This document shows, piece by piece, positions 1-9,353 of a stretch of 64,000 bases of DNA. Both the position numbers and the translations under genes were made by a program. Within the stretch, counting starts at the first letter, position 1, and each line of letters begins with the position of its first letter. This DNA is from OMIW01 sp044235645. GTDB lineage: Bacteria > Bdellovibrionota_C > UBA2361 > OMIW01. Location of the stretch: assembly GCA_044235645.1 (NCBI GenBank), contig JBIIHQ010000007.1:91557-155556 (forward strand), given 5' to 3'. A model generated the notes under the pieces. The model saw only the letters and a program-made list of their open reading frames with translations, was not told the DNA's origin and did not search any database.

Positions 1-1051
1 GGGCAGAATCGGCCTCGGAAATAATAGCATTTACCCCTTCGAGACGAAGGCGAAAATCAGCAAGCTGCTGGAACGATTCGCTCCAAAGCAATTTATCAAT
101 AGAACCCTCCGGCCCCGGAGAGCCTCCTCCCGCATAAGATGCGACATGGTGGTAGGCAAGAGCCCGGATTGCATTGAATGTGGCGACATGAGTCGCCAGC
201 TCAGCCCGATCCGAATCGCTCATTCGTGCTTGCCAAACAGGGCTTAGCAGCTCCTGCAGTACCCGTTCCGATTGAACGTGGCGAGCAAAAGTGAGGACAA
301 CCCTTTCATACAGGAGCGTCGTCAGGGCTATCGACCAACCCTTTCCAACCTCACCGACGAGGTGCTCTCGTGGTACGAAAACACCATCGAAAAAAACTTC
401 GTTAAACTCCTCTTCGCCTGAGATTTGGCGAAGAGGACGAACCGTGACACCCGGGCTCTTCATATCGACTAACAGGTATGACAACCCGTCATGCGGTCGC
501 TCCCCCCGACCAGTGCGCCCCAAGAGGAAACACCAATCGGCGATATGCGCAAAACTAGTCCAAATTTTAGACCCATTGAGTCTAAACCCCTCGCCCCGCA
601 TCGGATCAACAACCGACTCACATTTTAGCGACACTGCAGTGAGGTCGCTTCCGGCTCCTGGCTCTGAGAAGCCTTGACACCAGATTTCCTTGCCCGAAAG
701 GATCGAACCGAGAAAGCGCCGTCGCTGGGTATCCGTTCCGTGAGTAATGAGCACCGGCCCTACCATGGTAAGCCCGAAAAGCCCCAACACCTGCGGCGAA
801 CCCACCCGACCCAGCTCCTCCTGAACCACCGCCTCCTCGACGAGGGTAAGGCCCCGTCCTCCGAACTCAACAGGCCAGTGAAGTCCGAGCCAGCGCCCTT
901 TTGCCAACTGACGTTGCCATTCTCGACCAACCGTGACAAACGATTCGAGGCTACTATCCCGATTGGCGGTGGGCGGGGGATGATCGGCGAGCCATGCCCT
1001 GAGCTCCCCCCTAATTGCCTCTGCCGAATCGCTTACACGCCAGGAAATCAT
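1..1051 (-). CDS. acyl-CoA dehydrogenase, C-terminus beyond window edge
   Basis: The visible 350 codons form the N-terminal and middle domains of an acyl-CoA dehydrogenase, a flavoenzyme that puts an alpha-beta double bond into acyl-CoA thioesters and passes electrons to ETF. The flavin-contacting stretch WCQGFSEPGAGSDL and the later GFRLNGSKIWTS segment are clear family signatures, followed by the beta domain and the start of the C-terminal helical domain. The ATG at 1051 is preceded by GAAGGAG four bases upstream, which settles the start. The frame stays open to base 1, so the end is missing. It follows pgl on the same strand with an 81-base gap and is probably the last visible gene of that transcript. 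The chain length of its substrate cannot be told from what is visible. Confidence 0.9.
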   Translation of the reverse strand, partial: MISWRVSDSAEAIRGELRAWLADHPPPTANRDSSLESFVTVGREWQRQLAKGRWLGLHWPVEFGGRGLTLVEEAVVQEELGRVGSPQVLGLFGLTMVGPVLITHGTDTQRRRFLGSILSGKEIWCQGFSEPGAGSDLTAVSLKCESVVDPMRGEGFRLNGSKIWTSFAHIADWCFLLGRTGRGERPHDGLSYLLVDMKSPGVTVRPLRQISGEEEFNEVFFDGVFVPREHLVGEVGKGWSIALTTLLYERVVLTFARHVQSERVLQELLSPVWQARMSDSDRAELATHVATFNAIRALAYHHVASYAGGGSPGPEGSIDKLLWSESFQQLADFRLRLEGVNAIISEADSA

Positions 1052-1132
1052 GCAGCTCCTTCAATGACGCCAGCAGACCACGGTACCGACGCGGGGATTA
1101 TGCCCCTCGCGACTAAAAGGTATTGATTCGAA

Positions 1133-1873
1133 CTAGCGCCCCGCCTCCTGAAGCTTACGGGCCGCCCCACTATCAAGGTACCACGTCACCTTATCAGCCA
1201 CACCCCCGAACAGGAGGGCCGGACACTCATCAACTGAACCAATACCCTTCACCACTCGGTAGACTACATCTGCTTTTGCTTGGCCACTTACCAGAAAAAG
1301 GATTCGCCGCCCTGCCATCAGAATTCGCGGCATCAGGGTGATTCGGGTCACTCCATCTTTGGGGCTTGTAGCCACCGCTACCAGCCGTTCACTCTCCTCC
1401 CGAAGGAGCGAAGAGTGCGGAAATAGCGAAGCTGTATGTCCGTCATCACCCAGACCGAGCAGTACGATATCGAATAGAGGAAAATCCCCTTCGATTGCAC
1501 TTCGAATCGTCGCCTCGTAGTGCCGCGCCACCTCTTCTGAGTCGGAAAGATCGGTAGGGATGGGAAAAAGTTTCGGAGGAACCGCCAACCCCGAAAGCAT
1601 CGTTCCTTGGACCATATGATAATTTGATTGATCATCCGAGTGGGGAACATAGCGTTCGTCTCCCCAAAAAAGAGACACCTTATCCCACGGGACCTCTGCC
1701 ACCCGAGGAGGATGCCCGAGGGCACGATATACCGCCCCCGGAGTTGTCCCTCCTGAGAGTGCTATCGAGCAACTTCCCCGTTCAGCCACCGCTTCCCCGA
1801 TGAGCGAAACCAACTCATCAGCCACATCACCCCCAAAATTGCGAGGCTCGATTATCTCGACATTTGTTTCCAT
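1133..1873 (-). CDS. pgl: 6-phosphogluconolactonase
   Basis: This 246-residue protein matches the SOL/DevB 6-phosphogluconolactonase family, which hydrolyses 6-phosphogluconolactone to 6-phosphogluconate in the oxidative pentose phosphate pathway in the cytoplasm. Visible hallmarks are the phosphate-binding loop ALSGGTTPGAVYRAL near residue 40, the segment LFWGDERYVPHSDDQSNY near residue 70, and LLGLGDDGHTASLFP near residue 140. Length is normal for the family. It lies 21 bases after the DprE1-like gene and is probably co-transcribed with it. No glucose-6-phosphate dehydrogenase gene is in the window. Confidence 0.93.
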   Translation of the reverse strand: METNVEIIEPRNFGGDVADELVSLIGEAVAERGSCSIALSGGTTPGAVYRALGHPPRVAEVPWDKVSLFWGDERYVPHSDDQSNYHMVQGTMLSGLAVPPKLFPIPTDLSDSEEVARHYEATIRSAIEGDFPLFDIVLLGLGDDGHTASLFPHSSLLREESERLVAVATSPKDGVTRITLMPRILMAGRRILFLVSGQAKADVVYRVVKGIGSVDECPALLFGGVADKVTWYLDSGAARKLQEAGR

Positions 1874-1894
1874 CTGCTTACGTCCACTAATCCT

Positions 1895-3226
1895 TTACCC
1901 GGTTGTACTCGATAGCCCCTTGGTGACCCGGCGCCAGAATGAAGACGATATCCGGGGATCCCGCAATCGTTCCACCTCTCGCCACCGCGGGAAAAAAGCT
2001 GCAAACGACCTTGGCTGCATGACAGCATCTTTCGCGGGATATATTCGTCCCCTATCGGCGACCACAATATCCTCAAGACGGCGAACCAATCGAAACACAT
2101 CCTCACCAGTGATCGGAAGATCCAATGCGAGGGTCACCCCCGGCTGGGGAAACGACATGATACCGGGCGATGGCATATCTCCAAACTCCTTCAGGACTGC
2201 CAGAAAGGATCCCGCGCCACTTCTCGACAAAGCATCGAGAATTTCCCCCACCGCATCTTGCGACGCAACGCACTGAAACTGCAAGAAGCCTCGGGGCCCG
2301 TAGAGCCGATTCCACCTCCCCACCGCATCCAGGGGGTAGAAAAAGGGGTCGTAATGCACCCGCTGATTTTCGATCCGCCACCCCTTTAACGCTCCATACA
2401 CCGAGTTAAATGCCCGCATTGACCACGATGAAAGCAACCATGGCGGGGCGGTAAATGGAACGACTATCTTTTCTCCGGCTAACCGACGCGCAACTGGGCC
2501 CGGCTCTGTCGCGTGCTTACCCCGATAGAGAACCCCCCGCCCCAATCGTCCACCACGCGCGAGACAATCAACCCACGCCACCACAAAATCGTACCGCTGC
2601 TCACTTTCTCGAGAGAGAGAAAAAAAATCCCGATAGTGTCCGAAGGGAATCGAATCCATCATCATCCACGGACCCGCCACCCTGGTCAGCTGAATGTCAG
2701 CCCAGAGAATAACGCCGGTTAATCCCAGCCCTCCGATAGTCGCCCCGAAGAGATCTGGATTACTTTCAGAGGAGCACTCTGTTTCGGTGCCATCTGAGCG
2801 GGCAAGCATCAAGCGCCTTACCCATCGACCGAAGGTCCCAGAACGATGGTGATTTTTACCATGGACATCATTTGCGATTGCCCCGCCCACCGTAACGAAC
2901 TTCGTGCCGGGGGTAACAGGAACAAACCAACCCCGGGGGACAAAAACTGACAGGATCTCGCCTATACTTACCCCCGCCTCACACCGAAGCACTCCTGTCG
3001 CCTCGTCGAAGGAACGAAGACATCGCAACTCTCGCATCGGCAGAACAGAGTGACCTGTATTAAGACAGACATCGCCGTAGCTCCGTCCCAAGCCGAACGG
3101 GAGCAGAGTTCCCTCTTTTGGCCATGAGACACGGGAGGCTGTCCTCGCGCATGCCGAGAAATTGAGCTGGGCGATCCCGTAACCAGAATGAGGGGGAAAC
3201 ATCCCCCACGAGGCAATTTCATTCAT
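1895..3226 (-). CDS. FAD-binding oxidase, DprE1 / aldonolactone-oxidase type
   Basis: A 443-residue VAO-fold flavoprotein. The N-terminal FAD domain carries GLGRSYGDVCLN near residue 50 and GGAIANDVHGKNHHRSGTFG near residue 110, which is the signature region shared by decaprenylphosphoryl-ribose oxidase DprE1 and sugar-lactone oxidases. The C-terminal half is the family's cap domain. In Actinobacteria DprE1 works with the reductase DprE2 to make polyprenyl-phosphoryl-arabinose; no DprE2 is visible here. The adjacent GT2 gene resembles polyprenol-phosphate glycosyltransferases, so a role with a lipid-linked sugar is a reasonable inference. The substrate is not proven. The ATG at 3226 has no good ribosome-binding site. 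Confidence 0.82.
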   Translation of the reverse strand: MNEIASWGMFPPHSGYGIAQLNFSACARTASRVSWPKEGTLLPFGLGRSYGDVCLNTGHSVLPMRELRCLRSFDEATGVLRCEAGVSIGEILSVFVPRGWFVPVTPGTKFVTVGGAIANDVHGKNHHRSGTFGRWVRRLMLARSDGTETECSSESNPDLFGATIGGLGLTGVILWADIQLTRVAGPWMMMDSIPFGHYRDFFSLSRESEQRYDFVVAWVDCLARGGRLGRGVLYRGKHATEPGPVARRLAGEKIVVPFTAPPWLLSSWSMRAFNSVYGALKGWRIENQRVHYDPFFYPLDAVGRWNRLYGPRGFLQFQCVASQDAVGEILDALSRSGAGSFLAVLKEFGDMPSPGIMSFPQPGVTLALDLPITGEDVFRLVRRLEDIVVADRGRIYPAKDAVMQPRSFAAFFPRWREVERLRDPRISSSFWRRVTKGLSSTTG

Positions 3227-3394
3227 ACGGGAACTCAGATCGGCAGGGAAGGATCATCGAGCCGCGAAAAGCCAACTTTAAAATGACCTAGAACACCACT
3301 CTCATCGAGGAAAGCTGGGACCTCGCGGGGGAGCGACTCACCACGGGAATCCCCCGCAGAAACGGGGAGACTCTTCGGAACACCCAGCGATTCG

Positions 3395-4081
3395 TTACGC
3401 AAGGTTATACTTGACGATAGCGTATATCGCTCGGAACCCGTCGCGCCATCCAATTTTTTTTCCCTCGGCGTAGGTTCGACCGTAATAGGAAATCCCTACC
3501 TCAAAAATACGAACCGACAGCTTTGCCACCTTTGCAGTAATCTCTGGCTCAAAACCAAACCGGTCCTCCTCGATGGTTATCTTGTCAAGCACACTCCTTC
3601 GAAACATCTTATAACATGTCTCCATATCGGTAAGGTTGATATTAGTAAACATGTTCGAAAGGAGGGTCAGAAAACGATTACCCACCATGTGCCAGAAATA
3701 AACAACTCGGTGAGGCCCCCCACCCATAAATCTCGAGCCGTATACTACATCAGCACGGTCACGTACGATCGGTTCCATGAGGATTGGATATTCCTGTGGA
3801 TCATATTCAAGGTCAGCATCCTGCACTACCACGATGTCTCCGGTTGCGACCGCGAACCCCGACCGAAGCGCCGCCCCTTTTCCTTGATTAACCTCGTGAT
3901 AGACGACCTTATCAACGAGCTGCTCAATATCCGATTTGAGAAGTTCACGAGTGCCGTCGGTCGAACGGTCATCGACAACAATTATCTCCTTATCCGGAAC
4001 GGGCGACGCTTTTACCGCCTCGATAATAGTGCGGATCGTCGTCAACTCATTAAAACATGGGATAACCACCGATAATTTCAT
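3395..4081 (-). CDS. GT2 glycosyltransferase (polyprenol-phosphate mannosyl/glucosyltransferase-like)
   Basis: This 228-residue protein has a GT-A fold of family 2. The start MKLSVVIPCFNE and the motifs EIIVVDDRSTDGT near residue 35, VVQDADLEYDP near residue 90 and the later EDRFGFEPEIT segment match DPM1-like enzymes that transfer a hexose from an NDP-sugar to polyprenyl phosphate at the inner membrane face. A longer frame opens at 4192, but the ATG at 4081 has GAGGTAAGG just upstream and begins exactly at the conserved first strand, so the shorter start is chosen. It is the first gene of the minus-strand group GT2, DprE1-like, pgl, acyl-CoA dehydrogenase. 168 bases separate it from the DprE1-like gene. 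Confidence 0.87.
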   Translation of the reverse strand: MKLSVVIPCFNELTTIRTIIEAVKASPVPDKEIIVVDDRSTDGTRELLKSDIEQLVDKVVYHEVNQGKGAALRSGFAVATGDIVVVQDADLEYDPQEYPILMEPIVRDRADVVYGSRFMGGGPHRVVYFWHMVGNRFLTLLSNMFTNINLTDMETCYKMFRRSVLDKITIEEDRFGFEPEITAKVAKLSVRIFEVGISYYGRTYAEGKKIGWRDGFRAIYAIVKYNLA

Positions 4082-4793
4082 GACCTTACCTCGAATGTAA
4101 ACGCCCGTTCGGGCCCACGACGGCACCTCAGTCCCCGGCCAAGGAGGGTACCCGTATCCCCTTAGTCCTGCAAGGTTGTTGACCACCGACAACCGACCTC
4201 CCGAGCTGTTCTATCTGGCGATACATCGACCAAAAAGTCCTCCGTACCCCTTGCCAACTTCTCCCCCTTGTGGTCTTATATTGGACATAAAGGTATTATT
4301 TGTGTCCTGAGGCCCTCCGAGAAACTTATATCACGTCGATCAAAGATAACGCTGCATGATAGGCAGATGACGAATCGACAAAGTCACGCGGAGATCGGTG
4401 GGAGCCTCTTTGGTTGTTAGGTACGGTTAAGAAGGTTGGTTGCTGATGTCCGCCCTCAGCCTCGAGATTCGGGGTTGCGACCAGAGCAGTTTTTTCCCTC
4501 GGGGTAGCCCAGTTCGGGAGTGGCCCCTGCGTTTAAGGAACATCCTCGGGCGATGAGTCCGCTCGTTACCGGCGCATTAAAAAAGCGGCAGGGCCGTTTT
4601 ACCGGTTAATCATATCGTCAGTCGGAGCCCTCTGGGCTAGAGTACTTGCATAATCCCTGACACCGGAAAGGGCTTCCTTCATCCTTTTCAGGAGGAGGAG
4701 GTCAATCTCCGAAAGGAATTTCGGTCCGTCGCCATTAACTCCACAGGAGGGCTTTCCTTGTGGCACAACTCTGAGAGAGGAGCTTTAAAATCC
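4082..4793. other. divergent intergenic region, no gene recognised
   Basis: About 700 bases between the minus-strand GT2 gene and the plus-strand PH-domain gene. It must hold both promoters. I see no convincing open frame, tRNA or known riboswitch. A short imperfect hairpin lies at about 4740-4763 (CCACA...TGTGG arms), just before the GAGGAG element of the next gene, and a near-palindrome bounded by GGACA/TGTCC lies at about 4283-4307. Confidence 0.4.
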
Positions 4794-5558
4794 GTGAGTT
4801 CTGTATCCACCCCAACCTATCGGCGACCTCGAATAGAATCCAGGCGATCTGCGCGACGTCGTCCCAAAAGGACGACATCCCCCTCCTCCATCCATTCCCG
4901 AGAACGGGGAGAACGGGTCTCAGAGACGATTCCGGTTGGTTTCTCAGGATCAGTTGCCCAGCCCGCCCAAGAGCTTTCGGCGCCCGCAAAACAGCGCAGA
5001 GATGTCCTCTGGTATAATCGAGAGGTCGATCTTGACCAGCAGTATCCTATTGCGATGCGTTTTTCCGTCAGAAAAAGCTACGGGTGGATTATTCTCGGCG
5101 TGATTGCATTCATCTCCTTTATTATGATTCACGGTTTAGCCGGCTTCGGTCATATGGATGACCCCTTCACCCGCGTGCACGTCACTGTCTTTCGGATTGC
5201 GCTGGTCGGCCTCATCCTTAGCATCGCTTATTGGGAACTCTATCGGCGAAGTTTTTCCTATCAGATTGAAGGGTTTCGCCTCTTGATTCAGCGCGGAATC
5301 TTCTTCAAAGTATACGCCTCAGTGCCACTCCTTCCCGTTGCCGATATACTGGTCCGCCGGGGCTTCTCAGATATGATATTCGGCCTGTACAACGTATCAC
5401 TGCTGATACCAGTGAGTGCCGGAGATCATATGTGCACCATATCGGGACTGACCAAGGAAGCTTCTTTCGGCTTGCGAGAGTATCTTTGTCAACAGCTTAA
5501 CAATCAGGTCTTCGTTGCTGATGCAGCCTTGAAGACCGCCGAACACCCGACCAGTTAA
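4794..5558 (+). CDS. bacterial PH-domain (DUF304/YdbS-like) membrane protein
   Basis: Two adjacent hydrophobic helices (around SYGWIILGVIAFISFIMI and VTVFRIALVGLILSIAYW) are followed by a short beta-rich domain beginning RRSFSYQIEGFRLLIQRG, the pattern of bacterial PH-domain membrane proteins. The function of this family is poorly defined. The start is uncertain: GTG at 4794 has AGAGGAG 11 bases upstream and gives 254 residues with a basic, low-complexity N-terminus, while the first ATG that directly precedes conserved-looking sequence is at 5055. An even longer frame from 4758 has no supporting ribosome-binding site. The cca gene follows after 65 bases. Confidence 0.6.
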   Translation: MSSVSTPTYRRPRIESRRSARRRPKRTTSPSSIHSRERGERVSETIPVGFSGSVAQPAQELSAPAKQRRDVLWYNREVDLDQQYPIAMRFSVRKSYGWIILGVIAFISFIMIHGLAGFGHMDDPFTRVHVTVFRIALVGLILSIAYWELYRRSFSYQIEGFRLLIQRGIFFKVYASVPLLPVADILVRRGFSDMIFGLYNVSLLIPVSAGDHMCTISGLTKEASFGLREYLCQQLNNQVFVADAALKTAEHPTS

Positions 5559-5623
5559 GTGAGGCGATTGAGCTAAATGCAGGGCGTTCGGCACTTTTCA
5601 CCGGTGAACGGCCGCGTTGCTAT

Positions 5624-7030
5624 ATGATTGTTGGTGCCCCTTTCCCATCTGACGCTCGAATGATTGACCGCATCCGGGTCGAGCTCTCTCCGTTTATTGC
5701 CCGGTGCAGTGGATTGTCCGATGCGCTCGGTGAAGATGCTGGCCTTTTTTTGGTGGGTGGAGCTGTTCGTGATGCGGCACTCGGCATCACGCCGACCGAT
5801 ATCGATATCGCGATGCGTCTCGAACCGTCGGTCGCTCTTGAACGGCTCTCTCGTGCGGGAATACGCACCTATGCGACCGGTCTGCGCCACGGAACCATTA
5901 CCGCACTCCTTGCGGACGATACCCCAGTTGAACTCACCACCTATCGTTTACCGAATCCCGCCAATGATCCTCTTTTCTCAGATTCGATCGAGACAGATCT
6001 ATCAGGCCGAGACTTCACCATAAACGCTCTTGCGTTCAATCTGAGGACACGGGCAGTTGTGGATCCGTACGATGGACTCGTTGATATTCGGCACGACATT
6101 CTCCGTGCCGTCGCTGAACCGCTCGCTCGATTCGGGGAAGATCCTCTTCGTATCCTCCGCATGGTTCGATTCGGACCGGCGTCAGGACGCACCGTCGATC
6201 ACGCCACAATGGAAGCGGCTCGACAGCTTGTCGACCGACTATCTGCGGTAAGTGTTGAACGAATCCGAGAGGAGCTTGTCCACATCGTCTGTTCCTCGCA
6301 CCCCCGTGCCGCGTTTTACACCCTGAGGGAGATTGAAGCATTACCGCTTCTTCTTCCCGAGCTGATGCCAAGTGTTGGGTGCGATCAAAATCGTTGGCAT
6401 GTTGAAGATGTGTTTAACCACACACTCTCAGTTGTCGAGCGCACCCCGGCCTCAGACCGCACACTGAGGCTCGCAGCGCTTTTTCATGATACGGGCAAAC
6501 CTGCCACCCTCTCGATAGATGACGAGGGCAATCGTCACTTTTACGGGCACGAGGTGGTGAGTGCAAAGCTATGCGAGGAGGCTCTAACACGGCTTAAATG
6601 CTCAAACGATGAGGTGCGCGATGTGACACTCATCGTTCGAAATCACATGCGGAATATTGATTGCGGCCCTCCCGGTGTGCGTCGCATACTTCGAGACCTC
6701 GGTGAACAGTTTGATCGATTCCGAGCGTTTCAGGATGCCGATAAAACCCCTGTTATGTCAGACGAGGACCACATAACACGGGTAAACCGCTTCGATGCTC
6801 TCGTTACCGCGGAAAAAAATCGACTGAAAGGGCGCCCGGTTGACCAGCTTCAGGTGAACGGCCACGATATCATGGCCCTTGGGGTACCTGCGGGCCCCCG
6901 TGTCGGGAGGATACTCAACGAGCTCGCAGAGTTAGTGCTCGATGATCCGACGCTCAACGAGGCTGCGGTGCTTCTTCAGCGAGCACGGCAACTTATTTGC
7001 GAGCAGATTGAGCCTCCGCAAAAGCGGTAA
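5624..7030 (+). CDS. cca: CCA tRNA nucleotidyltransferase with HD domain
   Basis: A 468-residue class II tRNA nucleotidyltransferase, which adds or repairs the 3' CCA of tRNAs. The catalytic head shows LVGGAVRD at residues 43-50 and the metal-binding DID at 59-61. RILRMVRF at 176-183 belongs to the neck. A C-terminal HD phosphohydrolase domain begins with ALFHDTGK near residue 285 and continues with the GHE segment, as in many bacterial CCA/poly(A) polymerase-like enzymes. The ATG at 5624 lacks a strong ribosome-binding site; ATG at 5660 is a possible alternative start. A poly(A) polymerase role is the main alternative, but the GGAVRD/DID pattern and HD fusion favour CCA addition. Confidence 0.9.
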   Translation: MIVGAPFPSDARMIDRIRVELSPFIARCSGLSDALGEDAGLFLVGGAVRDAALGITPTDIDIAMRLEPSVALERLSRAGIRTYATGLRHGTITALLADDTPVELTTYRLPNPANDPLFSDSIETDLSGRDFTINALAFNLRTRAVVDPYDGLVDIRHDILRAVAEPLARFGEDPLRILRMVRFGPASGRTVDHATMEAARQLVDRLSAVSVERIREELVHIVCSSHPRAAFYTLREIEALPLLLPELMPSVGCDQNRWHVEDVFNHTLSVVERTPASDRTLRLAALFHDTGKPATLSIDDEGNRHFYGHEVVSAKLCEEALTRLKCSNDEVRDVTLIVRNHMRNIDCGPPGVRRILRDLGEQFDRFRAFQDADKTPVMSDEDHITRVNRFDALVTAEKNRLKGRPVDQLQVNGHDIMALGVPAGPRVGRILNELAELVLDDPTLNEAAVLLQRARQLICEQIEPPQKR

Positions 7031-7073
7031 GTTCCTTAAAAATAGCCACTAGTCGGGAGAAATAGGTCGATCG

Positions 7074-7634
7074 GTGAGAACGACGAATGGATACTCAACA
7101 ATCTTAGCAAAATGGGCGCTCTTTGTGAGCTGCATGGGAGTCGCTGGGGCTTTTGTTATCCGACTTAACCCCCCAGAGTCGGCGCAGCAAGTCGAGTATG
7201 AGGATTGGGTTGAAGGACAGATACATGTCTCGACCTTGCCACTCAAAGAGGATTCTCTTGAGAGAACACGCGATATTCGAATCACGCTCAATGAGGTACG
7301 AGCTCACAAGCCGGTGGGCTCCCCTACCCCGGAGATTCATCATCCTAGTGAAACGGTCACTATCGCCGGACCGATATCCGCTGCTCCGGTCGTTAGGCTC
7401 CTTGAGCTCGCACGGGAGGCAAAACTCTTCCGACATGAACCAATCTCAGAGGATGCGGCAACGGAGGGATACCCCGTAGTCGGGGTAACAATCGAGGGGT
7501 ATGGTAGGGATGGAGCACCAGTGCAATTCCGATATCGGGGGAGGAAAGATGATTTCGAATCCTCGATACCGGCGCGATTACTGAAAACGTTAGCGAGGAT
7601 GTGGGGAAGAGAACAGACAGCAGAAGAGGAATGA
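7074..7634 (+). CDS. hypothetical single-pass membrane/secreted protein
   Basis: A 186-residue protein I do not recognise. It starts with GTG, has one hydrophobic segment (about residues 12-30, WALFVSCMGVAGAFVIRL) that could be a signal anchor, then a hydrophilic, charged domain with an acidic C-terminus ending QTAEEE. GGGAGA lies 15-20 bases upstream of the GTG. It follows cca by 43 bases on the same strand and converges on the TauE gene. The domain probably lies outside the cytoplasmic membrane, but no function can be assigned. Confidence 0.55.
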   Translation: MRTTNGYSTILAKWALFVSCMGVAGAFVIRLNPPESAQQVEYEDWVEGQIHVSTLPLKEDSLERTRDIRITLNEVRAHKPVGSPTPEIHHPSETVTIAGPISAAPVVRLLELAREAKLFRHEPISEDAATEGYPVVGVTIEGYGRDGAPVQFRYRGRKDDFESSIPARLLKTLARMWGREQTAEEE

Positions 7635-7666
7635 TCAGAGAAGCCTCCACGGCGTTGCCCCACCAT

Positions 7667-8452
7667 TCATATATTCGCAACAATCACCACGCCCGCAACG
7701 ATGAGCACGATCACTCCAAAGAGAATCTGCAACAGTCGGGGTGCGATGCGACTCTTAAATCGGACTCCGACATGAACCCCGATGAGAGATCCGACAAGGA
7801 AGATTGAAGGCACCATCAAGGGAATTGAGAGTATCGTCTGCGCATGAGATACAAGACCTATCGTCGAAATAATAAGAATCGCCACCAGCGACGTCGCCAT
7901 TGCCTCAGCGACGCCGAGCCCAGCAACTGCGATTAATGCGGGCACTATAAGAAATCCCCCTCCTACTCCGAACAATCTCGACAGCGTTCCGGTGACAACA
8001 CCGACTCCAAGCAATCGCAATCCACAACCGACGGCTATCCTCCCTCCGGTCGACGAATCAGGGCACCGCAACCATCTCGGTGCTCTCGGCCCACGCCGAG
8101 AAAATATCATCCGGGCTCCAATAAAGGCCATCAACCCCGCGAACAAGAGAAGGGTCATCCGCTCGGACACCCGGTTCGCGAGCCACATCCCCAGCGGAAT
8201 GCCAAGGATCCCACCACAACCTATCGCAATACCCGTCCCCCACCACACCTGCCCCCCGCGTCGCTGCGCGATAGCTCCATAAAGGGATGAGATAGCCACG
8301 ATCCCGAGGGAGATCGCAACCGCCTGATTCACCCGAAACCCGAGAACATAAATCAGAAGGGGGACCGCGAGAATAGCGCCACCTCCTCCGGTTAGGCCAA
8401 GAATCAGACCCACCGAGAGTCCGCACAGAAGAGGAACGGGTGAAAAAAGCAT
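7667..8452 (-). CDS. TauE/SafE-family membrane transporter
   Basis: A 261-residue polytopic membrane protein of the TauE/SafE (DUF81) family, proposed exporters of sulfite, sulfoacetate or related anions. Two related halves are visible: LILGLTGGGGAILAVPLLIYVLG near residue 16 and TLSRLFGVGGGFLIVPALIAV near residue 155, the duplicated GxGGGxxxVP motif of the family, with about eight hydrophobic helices. The ATG at 8452 has GAGGAT five bases upstream. It is divergent from the FkbM gene and convergent with the preceding gene, so it is probably monocistronic. Its substrate is unknown. Confidence 0.88.
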   Translation of the reverse strand: MLFSPVPLLCGLSVGLILGLTGGGGAILAVPLLIYVLGFRVNQAVAISLGIVAISSLYGAIAQRRGGQVWWGTGIAIGCGGILGIPLGMWLANRVSERMTLLLFAGLMAFIGARMIFSRRGPRAPRWLRCPDSSTGGRIAVGCGLRLLGVGVVTGTLSRLFGVGGGFLIVPALIAVAGLGVAEAMATSLVAILIISTIGLVSHAQTILSIPLMVPSIFLVGSLIGVHVGVRFKSRIAPRLLQILFGVIVLIVAGVVIVANI

Positions 8453-8573
8453 ACTATCCTCGCAACATACAGGTAAGTTTTATTTCCATTTTATCCCCCA
8501 TTGAAGCCGCGCATCATTGGTCCTCTCCGGGTCATCAAAAGGAAAGTATCTCCCAGATGACAGCGGATCGCCC

Positions 8574-9353
8574 ATGTCTGATTCTTCCCAAAGTCCCGTA
8601 GTTATCCCCTATCTCCCTACCATTACCGCCGGACTCCAACTCGAGTGCGACCTCGACAACTTTATTGATAGGTTCGTCCATACTCATGGGATATGGGAGC
8701 CACTCGTTGTCGCTGCGCTGAGCACCCTTGTTCGGCCAGGAGACACCTGCATCGACGTCGGAGCAAACGCAGGTTATCAATCACTTCTCATGGGCCATTT
8801 TGCCGGGCCGACCGGACGGGTCTACTCCTTCGAGCCTAATCTTGCGATCGTAAAAAAGCTAAGGCGCAACCTAGAACTAAATCCTCGACTTATCGACCGG
8901 GTTGAGATTCTTACCTTCGGACTTGGAGATACTCCCAAAGAGATGTTCGTGTCACCCGCTACTGATGAGGGTGCTGGAAATGCAGTGCTCTGCGACGGTA
9001 AATATTCTCACACGACTCACGCCGTTGAAATCCGAACCCTCGATTCCTTCCCGTTAGAACGGGTCGATTGTCTCAAGATAGATGTTGAGGGGATGGAGCT
9101 TGACGTTTTGCGAGGCGCCGAGCACACAATCCGACGGTGGGTTCCTCACATCATCTTTGAAACCCTCACCACTCACCCTCCTGAGAAACACCGACCGCTC
9201 GAAGATTTCCTCCGATCCCTGGGTTATCACCTATTCGGCCTGAACCTGCAAACGTCGGAGTTCTTCGGCATCACTTTTCCTCACTATCCGCAGGAAGACA
9301 CCTTCGCGATTCACCCCGCTCGGTTCGGCCAGATAAACGAGCCTATCCCTTGA
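8574..9353 (+). CDS. FkbM-family SAM-dependent methyltransferase
   Basis: A 259-residue class I methyltransferase. The SAM-binding motif I DTCIDVGANAGYQSLLMGH and the family-diagnostic LKIDVEGMELDVLRGA near residue 175 identify the FkbM family, whose members O-methylate sugars, polyketides or other small molecules. The frame can be extended to a TTG at 8517, but the ATG at 8574 is preferred. Neither start has a strong ribosome-binding site. It is divergent from the TauE gene. Nothing nearby names the substrate. Confidence 0.85.
   Translation: MSDSSQSPVVIPYLPTITAGLQLECDLDNFIDRFVHTHGIWEPLVVAALSTLVRPGDTCIDVGANAGYQSLLMGHFAGPTGRVYSFEPNLAIVKKLRRNLELNPRLIDRVEILTFGLGDTPKEMFVSPATDEGAGNAVLCDGKYSHTTHAVEIRTLDSFPLERVDCLKIDVEGMELDVLRGAEHTIRRWVPHIIFETLTTHPPEKHRPLEDFLRSLGYHLFGLNLQTSEFFGITFPHYPQEDTFAIHPARFGQINEPIP

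Noticed and set aside
3235..3453. 72-codon minus-strand frame between the GT2 and DprE1-like genes
   Set aside because: It overlaps the GT2 coding end by 59 bases and has no recognisable domain. It does end nine bases before the DprE1-like start, so coupling is conceivable, but the support is too thin.
4441..4757. Possible structured RNA upstream of the PH-domain gene
   Set aside because: I looked for SRP RNA, RNase P, 6S and riboswitch patterns and found only short, weak hairpins.
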